A stretch of DNA of 9,081 nucleotides from Mollicutes bacterium (GTDB taxonomy: Bacteria > Bacillota_I > Bacilli_A > Izemoplasmatales > Izemoplasmataceae): contig PUMR01000017.1 in NCBI GenBank assembly GCA_003551455.1, positions 1 through 9,081 of the forward strand. The letters are read 5' to 3'. Made by a program: the position numbers and the translations under genes. A model generated the notes under the pieces. That model searched no databases. It was not told the DNA's origin and saw nothing but the letters and a program-made list of their open reading frames with translations. Positions 1 to 6,122 of this stretch are shown here, piece after piece. How positions within the stretch are numbered: the first letter of the stretch is position 1; the number at the start of each line of letters is the position of its first letter.

Positions 1-62
1 CCTGTGCAGGCCGTGACCAACAGTATGACAAGGACGAACAAGAATCCGGCTGCCTTCTTCAT
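1..62 (-). CDS. Lipoprotein N-terminus (partial, runs off left edge)
   Basis: Only the first 20 codons are in the window. They encode a typical lipoprotein signal: Met-Lys-Lys, a hydrophobic core of about 13 residues, then V-T-A-C, a good lipobox with the lipidated cysteine at residue 19. The protein is therefore expected to be exported by Sec, lipid-modified and held on the outer face of the membrane. The ATG (60-62) is preceded by AGGAGG (68-73 on the opposite strand) at 5 bases, an ideal ribosome binding site, and a TGGTATACT box lies just upstream. The mature part is outside the window, so function cannot be stated. Confidence 0.8.
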   Translation of the reverse strand, partial: MKKAAGFLFVLVILLVTACT

Positions 63-90
63 AGTTGCCTCCTAAAACGTTTTCGTCCAT

Positions 91-99
91 AGTATACCA
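91..99 (-). promoter_or_regulatory. Extended -10 promoter of the left-edge lipoprotein
   Basis: Read on the minus strand this is TGGTATACT, a TGn extended -10 with a near-consensus hexamer (91-96). No good -35 hexamer is present at 16-18 bases, which is common for extended -10 promoters. The start codon lies about 28 bases downstream, leaving room for a short leader containing the AGGAGG site. Confidence 0.5.
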
Positions 100-193
100 C
101 AGTGTTGTCCCTATGATGGCACCTATGATCAGAAACACGACCATCTGCTCCATTGACAAAGCATCGGTTGATTCTCATTTGTACAGCAATATG

Positions 194-245
194 AAAGCGG
201 AAATCCAACAATGCCCCGCCGGGCGTTGTGAGATTTCCGCTTTTA
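194..245 (-). terminator. Long inverted repeat, probable bidirectional terminator
   Basis: AAAGCGGAAATC (194-205) pairs with GATTTCCGCTTT (232-243). The stem continues inward (AACAATGCCC with GGGCGTTGTG, a few mismatches) to a small loop near 217-220, giving about 20 paired positions. It is followed by TTTT on the plus strand and TTTCAT on the minus strand. Both flanking genes are on the minus strand, so I infer it ends the cyclase transcript before the left-edge lipoprotein promoter, although it lies about 160 bases past the cyclase stop. Confidence 0.55.
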
Positions 246-403
246 GTGTCGGAGATAGGTTTATCAAACATGACAGCACGATACTCGGTCATCGGTAACA
301 CTGTATGGTTGGCGTCCCGATCCTAGCGGGAGTCCATGAAACTGTCCGAGGACTTCCCAAACGCATCCGGTGTCATACTCGGATAGATAGCCTTTCAACG
401 CCA

Positions 404-1372
404 TCAGTCACCGGACAGGTTCGACTCTTTCTCGAAAAGGTAGCGGTCCTTGCCCAACTCTTTGGCTCGATACATCAGTTTGTCAGCCTTGCGGAGGACA
501 TCGATACGTTTCTCCGCTTGCACGATACCGATGGAGACGGTCGTTTCCGTGTCGAATCGTTCTTTGGACATGGATCGAACGCGGGCCATGATTTCTTCGG
601 CCATGGTTTTCACCTTTTCTTCGTCTGCAAAGAAAAGACCGACGAATTCGTCGCCACCGAGCCGATAAAACCGGTTGTACTCATCCTCATAGGATAGAAG
701 GATGTCCGCGAAGCCACGCAGGAAATCATCACCGATGCGATGTCCTTTTTCGTCGTTCAGTATCTTGAAGTCGTCGATATCGAGATACAGGGCGTGGAAG
801 TCGGCCATCTTGTAGCGTCTTCCGTAATGGTAATCCAGTGTGTATTTATTGAAAAGGCCCGTCAAAGCGTCTTGATGCGACTTCAAGAAGATGTCCTCCT
901 CGGCGGCGAGATACCTGGTCACATCAGTGATGAAGATGGCGACTAGATTCTTTCTTTCGGGAAGCGGGACGATATGGAGCCTCAGCCAATAGCGACCCTT
1001 GTCGTTTTTGATGGGGAAGGTGACATTCGGTTCGTTTTTGATATCATAAATCTGGTTTCGGACATCATGGAAGTGCTCCTTTTTACCGCCGATTTCAGCA
1101 AAAGCGTTGTCATGGTCGAAACAAGCCAGCAAGTCCTTCATACCGACCGTGGGAGACTCATCTATCCCGATATAGGTGAGCGATCCGATCACGACTTCCA
1201 TGAGCATGTCGTCGTCCTTGTCCAAATCGCTGAACAGGACAAGGCGGTCGTTGCGGACCAAAATCAGATCCCACCACACATCCAGATCGTATTCTTTTTG
1301 GAGCATATCGGCCATCTTCGGCAAGTATTTGTCTTTGATGGTGCTCACCTCCACCCTGAGTAAAAGATTCAT
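404..1372 (-). CDS. PAS-GGDEF diguanylate cyclase
   Basis: A 322-residue cytosolic protein (from the ATG) predicted to make cyclic di-GMP from two GTP. The N-terminal half (about 55-152) looks like a PAS-type sensor; the stretch ending in an aromatic-rich strand followed by F-I-T-D-V-T-R is the usual PAS/GGDEF linker. The GGDEF domain spans about 165-315: D-A-L-T-G-L-F-N-K at 168-176, the metal-binding D-I-D-D-F-K with N-D at 198-207, the signature G-G-D-E-F at 239-243, and A-D-K-L-M-Y-R-A-K-E-L-G-K-D-R near the end. All catalytic positions look intact. The inhibitory RxxD site expected at 230-233 reads D-E-Y-N, so classic product inhibition is probably missing. No membrane segment or EAL domain is seen. 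The start is uncertain: the ATG has no ribosome binding site, while GGAGGTGA lies inside the frame 8 bases before an ATC (1337-1339); see findings. It appears to be a single-gene unit. Confidence 0.92.
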   Translation of the reverse strand: MNLLLRVEVSTIKDKYLPKMADMLQKEYDLDVWWDLILVRNDRLVLFSDLDKDDDMLMEVVIGSLTYIGIDESPTVGMKDLLACFDHDNAFAEIGGKKEHFHDVRNQIYDIKNEPNVTFPIKNDKGRYWLRLHIVPLPERKNLVAIFITDVTRYLAAEEDIFLKSHQDALTGLFNKYTLDYHYGRRYKMADFHALYLDIDDFKILNDEKGHRIGDDFLRGFADILLSYEDEYNRFYRLGGDEFVGLFFADEEKVKTMAEEIMARVRSMSKERFDTETTVSIGIVQAEKRIDVLRKADKLMYRAKELGKDRYLFEKESNLSGD

Positions 1373-1507
1373 CCATCATTGACCACTATAGTCTTTTGAT
1401 GATTGTGTGCACGGAAAGATATACTTCATTGCAAACCATCGACCCGGGAGGCCTGAGGGGCGACACTCTTAGTGAAAGTGATAGTTCTGTTCATCCGTTA
1501 TGCGTCG

Positions 1508-1543
1508 AAACAAACCCGCGCTCAAGGGATTCGTGAACGCGGG
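1508..1543 (-). terminator. Intrinsic terminator of the 63-residue protein gene
   Basis: On the minus strand CCCGCGTTCA (1534-1543) pairs with TGAGCGCGGG (1515-1524), a 10-bp stem with one G-T pair and a 9-base loop, followed by TTTGTTT (1508-1514). It lies 24 bases past the stop codon at 1568-1570. Confidence 0.85.
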
Positions 1544-1567
1544 GGAAAGGACGGTGTGCAGCCATTG

Positions 1568-1759
1568 TCAGCCGACAATCATGAACACCAGGAGGCCGAT
1601 GATCGCCGCCAGGATGAGGATGGTGACGATGATGTGCACCGGTCCGAGGTCATGACCGCCTTCGTTGTATCGATGGTCCACCTTGTTACGGTAGTGATAG
1701 AGATTACCTTTGTGTGAATATGGATCGGAGCCGCCGGATTTTTGATGTCTGCTCATCAT
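1568..1759 (-). CDS. Small histidine-rich tail-anchored membrane protein
   Basis: A 63-residue protein with no family I recognise. Residues 1-42 are polar and carry six histidines (5, 16, 22, 29, 36, 42), several tyrosines and a G-G pair. Residues 43-62 form one hydrophobic helix ending almost at the C-terminus, so it should be tail-anchored with its N-terminal part in the cytoplasm, or out if the topology is reversed. The ATG at 1757-1759 has GGGAG (1766-1770) 6 bases upstream; a second ATG follows directly and a TTG at 1763-1765 is too close to the site. The histidines suggest metal binding, but that is a guess. It has its own terminator and a strong promoter about 165 bases upstream. Ribosome site, terminator and clean protein design make it a likely real gene. 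Confidence 0.75.
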   Translation of the reverse strand: MMSRHQKSGGSDPYSHKGNLYHYRNKVDHRYNEGGHDLGPVHIIVTILILAAIIGLLVFMIVG

Positions 1760-1923
1760 GTGCAACTCCCTTCAGGATTATTGTGATGGGTGCTACCCGT
1801 TTCATATTCTTGTGGCGCAGGACGAAAGACGAGCTGTTTTCCGAGGAAGTTTATTATTCCGTGTAAATAGACAATCTATCTACGCTTACATGAGGCGCTG
1901 TTCTCGATTATCAGATATGTCAT

Positions 1924-1952
1924 ATTATATATACTTTGCATACATATTGCAA
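1924..1952 (-). promoter_or_regulatory. Strong sigma-A-like promoter with long leader
   Basis: On the minus strand TTGCAA (1947-1952), a 17-base spacer and a perfect TATAAT (1924-1929). The next supported gene downstream is the 63-residue protein, giving a leader of about 155 bases. The leader contains a 9-bp hairpin with a three-base loop (GTAGATAGA at 1875-1883 pairing with TCTATTTAC at 1863-1871), without a T-run, so it is not a terminator. Confidence 0.65.
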
Positions 1953-2313
1953 ATGTGGGCTCCTTTTGCATTGCCGTGATAAGTGATTCCTCACAGGACT
2001 GAGTCCATCGTATTCCGGCCGGCCTTGTCCTTCCCCTCGTGATAATTCCGATTGAGTGCACCAAGATGGTATGAGACGCCTCCGTCCAGGCGGCCTACAA
2101 CTTTGGATCACACAATATGGTCTCTCGGTTTTTGACATCCTCTTCATTATCCCATAGACGGATATTTTCGATTATAGCGCGAAACATCCATATCGGCTTC
2201 TTCGTCGTTTCAAAAGAAAAAAGAATATCAGCTTGTTTAAAGGGAATGGACCTATTGCATCTTTCCAGGTACCGTCCTTGCTCTAGGTAATTGTTTGTCA
2301 GGCTCTTCTAGGG
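1953..2313. other. Intergenic region, no gene seen
   Basis: About 360 bases between the membrane protein stop and the promoter at 1924-1952. Short minus-strand frames here have no ribosome site, are rich in Arg, Pro and Ser in an unstructured way and overlap the promoter. The only structure is a weak hairpin near 2077-2093 (CGCCT with AGGCG). No convincing terminator for the 2314-2907 gene was found. Confidence 0.4.
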
Positions 2314-2907
2314 TTATGTCTTTAAGCGCGGTGTCAACACGTGCAGAGCTTGAGGAAACATGAAAGCGATGAATAAGATATAGCCCCAAAGGTCTCCCCA
2401 AGCGATAGGGGCTTCAAGATTCCCTTCGATATATGCCGCTAGAGCGTACAAAACGGCTGCGGCGATCATACCCGCTGCTGAAACATAGCGCACCACCGGC
2501 GCAAACATGGACACGAAAAACAGGAACAACCCCAAACAATAGAGACCGAGCGACACCTGTAGCAAGATGGCCGTGGTCTCGCCGATGAGGTGCCCGAAAT
2601 CGGGATTGTAATAATGCACGCTATAACTCACAAAAAACCAATATAGAATGAGCAAAGGCGCAAAGGGGACAACCAGCAAAAACTGTCTTTTCCCGCGGGG
2701 AAACAGGGAGGATACGACGGCGCTGGTCAAATAGCCGGTCGCCAAGACTATGGGGAGAATCCAGTCCGATGCGCGCTGTGATTGGATGATCCAATACACA
2801 CCTAAAGCCGCATACAGGGCCATGGCCGCGATGAAGAACCCCGATGAACGTTGGAACGCATAGCGCACAAAATCACTCCCGCGCCGTTCGCTTTCGGAAC
2901 GGTTCAT
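2314..2907 (-). CDS. Six-helix integral membrane protein, unknown function
   Basis: A 197-residue hydrophobic protein that I cannot assign to a family. The N-terminus is charged (R-S-E-S-E-R-R-G), followed by likely membrane helices at about 23-41, 49-68, 76-98, 110-133, 140-160 and 173-190, with Arg/Lys-rich loops (R-G-K-R near 71-74) fitting a cytoplasmic side. The short C-terminal tail ends P-R-L-K-T. No catalytic motif, transporter signature or signal peptide stands out. The ATG at 2905-2907 has only a distant GAGGT, so translation initiation may be weak. A TTGTCT-18-TAATAT promoter sits about 35 bases upstream, so it is probably transcribed alone rather than with the nucleotidyltransferase gene upstream. 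Confidence 0.82.
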   Translation of the reverse strand: MNRSESERRGSDFVRYAFQRSSGFFIAAMALYAALGVYWIIQSQRASDWILPIVLATGYLTSAVVSSLFPRGKRQFLLVVPFAPLLILYWFFVSYSVHYYNPDFGHLIGETTAILLQVSLGLYCLGLFLFFVSMFAPVVRYVSAAGMIAAAVLYALAAYIEGNLEAPIAWGDLWGYILFIAFMFPQALHVLTPRLKT

Positions 2908-2940
2908 GATAAAGATTCACTACCTCGGTTTCCATTATTG

Positions 2941-2970
2941 ATATTACCACACTTACCTTACCACAGACAA
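2941..2970 (-). promoter_or_regulatory. Promoter of the six-helix membrane protein
   Basis: On the minus strand TTGTCT (2965-2970), an 18-base spacer and TAATAT (2941-2946), ending 33 bases before the ATG at 2907. Both hexamers match the sigma-A consensus at 4 of 6 positions. Confidence 0.5.
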
Positions 2971-3020
2971 TGAGGGCCCAACTTCCCACCCCCGCTTGTC
3001 CGCCTTTATCATGACGACCT

Positions 3021-3782
3021 CTACTTCTTCGGCTCGTGGGTCTTTTTCAGTTGTTCGTAACGGAGCATGAGATCCTTGGCGATCCTTTTCAACCCTTCAA
3101 GGTCGGACACACGGAAGAAGCGCATGAGAAGGTCGTAATCTTCCGTCGAATAATCGCGATCGGCATAACGGATGCCGAAATCGACTTTCGCGATGCGATG
3201 CTCCATATTCAACAACGGGACGAGAGAGCGCATGACGAACGCATAGAGGAAATGATAGGCATCGAGATAATGATCGCGCCGGAAAGCTTTGTCGATCTCT
3301 TTGCGCAAAACGAACGTTCCTTGTGTGGCACGCTCGTAAAATGCCTCGGCGCGTTTTTGGACGGCATCTTCGGAGGAGGGATCCTTGTTGACGATGTCGA
3401 TCGTGTCTTTCCACACGACGACCTCTCCGTGACGATCCGCGGCCGTGAAGGGGTCCTCGGTCGTTTCCGGCAGGATGCAAAGGTCGACATAGAACCAAGG
3501 TTCCGTATTCTCTAGTTCATAGAATTTTTGGGCGAAGCCGTGCCACGTGGGCTCGGGAAGCCGCAAGGTGTCAGTAATGCCGAAGTGCTCGGCGAACAAG
3601 GCGTCGATCTCTTGGAACAAGTCCTCCGTGTCGCTTTCTTCGGCCACGACCAAGACATCGAGGTCGCTGTAGGCATCGAGCGCATCGGTCGCGGCGGAAC
3701 CTCCTTCCCAGGCGGCCAACACCTTGGGATGGTCTTGCAAGAAAATTCGCAGTTTGGTTTTGACATCATCGCGTGTGTGCAT
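3021..3782 (-). CDS. Stand-alone nucleotidyltransferase (NTP_transf_2 fold)
   Basis: A 253-residue soluble protein. Residues 25-44 carry the polymerase-beta superfamily signature: W-E-G-G-S at 25-29, then D40-L-D42 inside a hydrophobic strand. A third acidic residue, D100, lies in F-Y-V-D-L-C-I-L. These would bind two metal ions and NTP. The second half (about 140-250) is mostly helical, as in aminoglycoside nucleotidyltransferases and their relatives, and likely holds the acceptor. The layout resembles AadE/Lnu-type or uncharacterised nucleotidyltransferase-domain proteins; the acceptor (antibiotic, protein or RNA) cannot be told. I chose the ATG at 3780-3782 because GGAGG ends 4 bases before it; an in-frame ATG 33 bases upstream (3813-3815) has no comparable site. 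No partner gene of a toxin-antitoxin pair (HEPN/MNT type) is adjacent. A TTGAAA-18-TATCAT promoter lies upstream. Confidence 0.88.
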   Translation of the reverse strand: MHTRDDVKTKLRIFLQDHPKVLAAWEGGSAATDALDAYSDLDVLVVAEESDTEDLFQEIDALFAEHFGITDTLRLPEPTWHGFAQKFYELENTEPWFYVDLCILPETTEDPFTAADRHGEVVVWKDTIDIVNKDPSSEDAVQKRAEAFYERATQGTFVLRKEIDKAFRRDHYLDAYHFLYAFVMRSLVPLLNMEHRIAKVDFGIRYADRDYSTEDYDLLMRFFRVSDLEGLKRIAKDLMLRYEQLKKTHEPKK

Positions 3783-3871
3783 AATGCCTCCAGAATCCGA
3801 CGGTGAAACTGACATCTTTCACTGCCGGTGTATGTAGTGTTGTAGTTCTTGACGAGAGTTTCCCTTCCAAC

Positions 3872-3901
3872 ATGATACAATAGGCAAACAATCGGTTTCA
3901 A
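3872..3901 (-). promoter_or_regulatory. Promoter of the nucleotidyltransferase gene
   Basis: On the minus strand TTGAAA (3896-3901), an 18-base spacer and TATCAT (3872-3877). A run of A (T on the minus strand) directly upstream at 3900-3907 could act as an UP element. It leaves a leader of about 85 bases before the chosen ATG. Confidence 0.5.
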
Positions 3902-4373
3902 AAAAAATAAGCCAGTAAGATCTGCCATGAAGGAATTCCGGTGCTTTGCCGGGTAGTTCTCAAAATAGCCTGGAATCCATGGCGTAGAAAACCTCTTATC
4001 TTAATTATAACCATGAGAGCCCGGGATTACCATCCCTTATTGCCGAAAACCGGCAAAGAAAGCCCTGTCACAGTTCGATGCACTTTCTGAAGATATCACC
4101 CGGGATGATCGCTTCGCCTCCCCCTGCGGCTCTGCACCGTTTTGATGAGTCTGGGGGAAATGGGCACCGGTATAATAAGGTCCGAAGCGAGGATGAAAAA
4201 GCAAGGCGAACAAAGAAACAGGTTCAAACATGCAGATTGAAAAAACGCCCATTGTTTTTCAAGAAGTGCTGTCTTGGATTGACAGATACACGTATACACA
4301 TCGGCTTCTTTTGCAACACATCTGTCGATGGGAAAACTCTATCATTTATGGGGAAAATCTGAGAGAAGTGTAC
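3902..4373. other. Gene-poor intergenic stretch
   Basis: About 470 bases with no convincing gene. It holds a 6-bp hairpin (TTGCCG 4040-4045 with CGGCAA 4051-4056, loop AAAAC) without a T-run, and a TATAAT-like box on the minus strand near 4006-4011 with no -35. Frames on both strands lack good ribosome sites. A plus frame starting at 4230 gives a 63-residue peptide beginning M-Q-I-E-K-T-P that might be a gene relic, but only a weak AGG precedes it. Confidence 0.4.
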
Positions 4374-4379
4374 TATAAT
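4374..4379 (+). promoter_or_regulatory. -10 box upstream of the 60-residue protein gene
   Basis: A perfect TATAAT in the context GTGTACTATAATGG. No -35 hexamer is recognisable at 16-18 bases. It lies 67 bases before the ATG at 4447. Confidence 0.4.
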
Positions 4380-4446
4380 GGATATGAACGATTCTTGTCC
4401 TCGAGCGATGAGCGTAGCTGAACCAAAATATGAAAGGATGTTTTTC

Positions 4447-4629
4447 ATGGGATACATCATTGCCGCCGTTGTCGGTGGTCTGATACTCATCACACTACTG
4501 TCCGGTTTCCTCACCACCACCAAAATCAGTCGTCGCAACAAGCTCAGTGATAAACCAAGTGAGCGCGATTTTGATTCCATGCGCATCACGCAACGCGCCA
4601 ATCCTTATCGGCATCGTCCCAGAAGATGA
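4447..4629 (+). CDS. Small single-helix membrane protein (60 aa)
   Basis: Residues 3-22 form one hydrophobic helix with a G-G pair (10-11), followed by T-T-T and a strongly basic, Arg-rich cytoplasmic tail ending in R-R. This is an N-in or signal-anchor type small protein; I recognise no family and no enzymatic motif. The ATG at 4447 is chosen because AAAGGA (4433-4438) precedes it by 8 bases; upstream in-frame ATGs at 4378 and 4438 would overlap the -10 box or the ribosome site. A perfect 13-bp terminator follows 14 bases past the stop, which together with the TATAAT upstream marks this as a monocistronic gene. Confidence 0.72.
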   Translation: MGYIIAAVVGGLILITLLSGFLTTTKISRRNKLSDKPSERDFDSMRITQRANPYRHRPRR

Positions 4630-4643
4630 GTCCTGATGAACCA

Positions 4644-4681
4644 AAACACCCTGCCTCGCTAAAAGCCAGGCAGGGTGTTTC
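4644..4681 (+). terminator. Perfect 13-bp terminator hairpin
   Basis: AAACACCCTGCCT (4644-4656) pairs perfectly with AGGCAGGGTGTTT (4668-4680), loop of 11 bases, GC-rich stem flanked by A and T runs. It ends the plus-strand small gene. With TTTT on the minus side too, it may also work in reverse as a backstop for the convergent DUF3137-like gene. Confidence 0.9.
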
Positions 4682-4832
4682 ATTTGGATAACACCGTGTC
4701 CGCTCCCTCCGTCCGATCATTTTCGACGGGACGGTTCGTGATCGTTTGTATTTTTTCCTCATACATAAATTTTCTTGTTGATATGATGTCCCTTCAAGGT
4801 GACTTATCACAACAGATGGAATCGTTTCTTTG

Positions 4833-4860
4833 AAAACGACCGCCCCACAGGACGGTCGTT
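4833..4860 (-). terminator. Terminator of the DUF3137-like gene
   Basis: AACGACCG (4835-4842) pairs with CGGTCGTT (4853-4860), loop of 10 bases; on the minus strand the stem is followed by TTTTC. It lies 26 bases past the stop codon at 4887-4889. Confidence 0.75.
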
Positions 4861-4886
4861 ATTGATGCGAATGATCCAGAAAGCCT

Positions 4887-5348
4887 TCAAGTGATGTTCT
4901 TGTTCAACTTCAAGTCGTCGACAAGGGAATAGATCCGGGCCGTGTCAAGTTTGAACAGAGTGAGAGCATCCGGTTCGCCTTTGCGGATGGGTTTCATCGG
5001 AAAGGTGTCGCGGCCGTTGTGGATGGCGAGATAGAGTCTGCCCTTTTTGAAGGCGAAGGCGATGTTCCCCGGATGGAGTCTTTCGATTCTCATGAGCGCT
5101 TCCATGAAATGCGGGGTGAGGATGTAGAAGGCGGTCTGTCTGTCGGTGGCGTAGGTGTCGAAGGTTTTGTTGAAGCGGACGCTCTCGAGTTCGACTTCGT
5201 CATAGACCCCCTTTTCTTGCGGGTCGTAGTTCTCCAAGACCATCACTTGTTCGTCTGTCTCCTTATGAAAATCGAAAGCGAAAACCCTTTGTATGAATGG
5301 TGAAACCACGATCCAACGAAAAGTGAAGTCCGCAATCAAGATATACAA
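4887..5348 (-). CDS. DUF3137-like protein, N-terminally truncated (probable remnant)
   Basis: The 153-residue frame resembles, from memory of the family, the C-terminal part of DUF3137 proteins: an I-A-D-F strand near the start, then V-E-L-E-S-V-R-F-N-K-T-F-D-T-Y-A-T-D, the hallmark Y-I-L-T-P-x-F-M-E-A-L, A-F-A-F-K-K-G-R-L-Y-L-A-I, and a final D-D-L-K-L-N-K. Family members are usually over 300 residues with one or two N-terminal membrane helices; these are missing. The frame opens at a TTG (5346-5348) with no ribosome site, and similarity seems to begin a few codons before it, up to an in-frame TGA at 5400-5402. No promoter faces it. The body of the frame is unbroken, so decay is recent or the short form is still made. 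The role of DUF3137 is unknown; relatives often sit near LemA genes, absent here. Confidence 0.6.
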   Translation of the reverse strand: MYILIADFTFRWIVVSPFIQRVFAFDFHKETDEQVMVLENYDPQEKGVYDEVELESVRFNKTFDTYATDRQTAFYILTPHFMEALMRIERLHPGNIAFAFKKGRLYLAIHNGRDTFPMKPIRKGEPDALTLFKLDTARIYSLVDDLKLNKNIT

Positions 5349-5449
5349 CTTGGAAAAATGCAGGTCCGGAAGGACTCCAAACCGTTCTACAGAGCCAACT
5401 CAACCAACCATTGAGAAAAGCAACTTACCGTTTATCGCCAAAACATACG

Positions 5450-5458
5450 TGCTATACT
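5450..5458 (+). promoter_or_regulatory. Extended -10 promoter of the HTH-membrane regulator
   Basis: TGCTATACT: a TGn element plus TATACT (5453-5458), 25 bases before the TTG start. The best -35 candidate is a poor TTTATC (5431-5436). A second overlapping TATACT lies at 5458-5463. Confidence 0.5.
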
Positions 5459-5482
5459 ATACTTAAGCCTGAGGTGATAACA

Positions 5483-5965
5483 TTGGACACAAAAAAAATC
5501 GGTCAGTACTTGTTGAAGAAGCGGAAAGAGGAAGCGAAGACGCAAAAGGAAGTGGCTCACGAACTAGGCGTGACCTACCAAGCCGTATCACGGTGGGAAA
5601 ACGGTGACAGTTTGCCGGATATTGAGACGTTGTGTATGATCGCCGACATGTACCATGTTTCGCTCGATGAAATCTTGCAGCGTGACGGCGTGGCGGATGA
5701 GAAGAATTACATGCCGATCATAGTTGCTATGAGTGCGATGGTTTATGTCATCGCGGCCATCATGTTCATCGTCATCCATAGTCTGTGGATTCCTCTCGTT
5801 GCCGGCGCCGTCTTCATCATTCTGTTGATGGGGGGAGCCTTTCCGGCCAACATCTACTACTTCACACAAATCAAAGACCGCACAAAAAGAGATGCATACC
5901 TATACATGGCATCGTACTTGCCGGCTGTCATCGGTGTCATTATTGTATTGACTCTTCTTCTGTAG
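5483..5965 (+). CDS. HTH_3 (XRE/Cro) regulator with three membrane helices
   Basis: A 160-residue protein. Residues 6-64 form an HTH_3 domain: I-G-Q-Y-L-L-K-K-R-K-E-E-A, T-Q-K-E-V-A-H-E-L-G-V as helix 2, T-Y-Q-A-V-S-R-W-E-N-G as the recognition helix, then P-D-I-E-T-L-C-M-I-A-D-M-Y-H-V-S-L-D-E-I-L. This part should bind operator DNA as a dimer. The rest holds three helices (about 77-98, 101-120, 138-159), so the regulator is membrane-tethered, a layout known in Bacillota XRE proteins thought to sense the envelope. The start is the TTG at 5483: GAGGTGAT (5471-5478) is placed ideally, and the upstream ATG at 5411 would precede the -10 box. The target is unknown; its own promoter and the divergent DUF3137-like gene are candidates. 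Confidence 0.9.
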   Translation: MDTKKIGQYLLKKRKEEAKTQKEVAHELGVTYQAVSRWENGDSLPDIETLCMIADMYHVSLDEILQRDGVADEKNYMPIIVAMSAMVYVIAAIMFIVIHSLWIPLVAGAVFIILLMGGAFPANIYYFTQIKDRTKRDAYLYMASYLPAVIGVIIVLTLLL

Positions 5966-6122
5966 TAGCGGAGGACCTTTGTGTCGGCTCACAGGGGATT
6001 TCTGTTGATTCTCAGGGGCGAACCAGTCATGCGAAGGACAATGTAAGCCTCATACCACACACACAGAACCATCAAACCGCAGCGAGGAATCTTCCCCGCT
6101 CAATTGAAGGGACTGTAGGAAA
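5966..6122. other. Intergenic, no gene seen
   Basis: This stretch between the regulator and the next promoter holds a hairpin AGCGAGGA/TCCCCGCT (about 6079-6098) with one mismatch and no T-run, so it is a doubtful terminator for the regulator gene. Nothing else was recognised. Confidence 0.35.

Larger units (their letters stand above)
63..403. other. Intergenic region without a supported gene
   Basis: Between the cyclase stop and the left-edge lipoprotein there are 341 bases. They contain the promoter at 91-99, the long hairpin at 194-243 and a weaker imperfect hairpin (GGGAGTCC at 328-335 with GGACTTCCC at 350-358). Short open frames exist on both strands but run straight through the hairpin, have no ribosome binding site and give no recognisable protein. 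Confidence 0.5.

Noticed and set aside
305..1363. Plus-strand frames opposite the diguanylate cyclase
   Set aside because: They are antisense shadows of a gene with clear catalytic motifs and have no ribosome sites of their own.
3036..3515. 159-residue plus-strand frame opposite the nucleotidyltransferase
   Set aside because: Antisense shadow; the opposite strand carries the G-G-S/D-L-D motif and the ribosome site.
3512..3928. 138-residue minus frame overlapping the nucleotidyltransferase start
   Set aside because: It overlaps the real gene in another frame and covers its promoter; composition is not protein-like.
3944..4058. 9-bp inverted repeat CTTTGCCGG / CCGGCAAAG about 100 bases apart
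   Set aside because: Expected several times by chance in a window this size, and it matches no known riboswitch shape.
4586..4810. 74-residue minus frame across the 13-bp terminator
   Set aside because: It runs through a perfect terminator hairpin and overlaps the small gene on the other strand.
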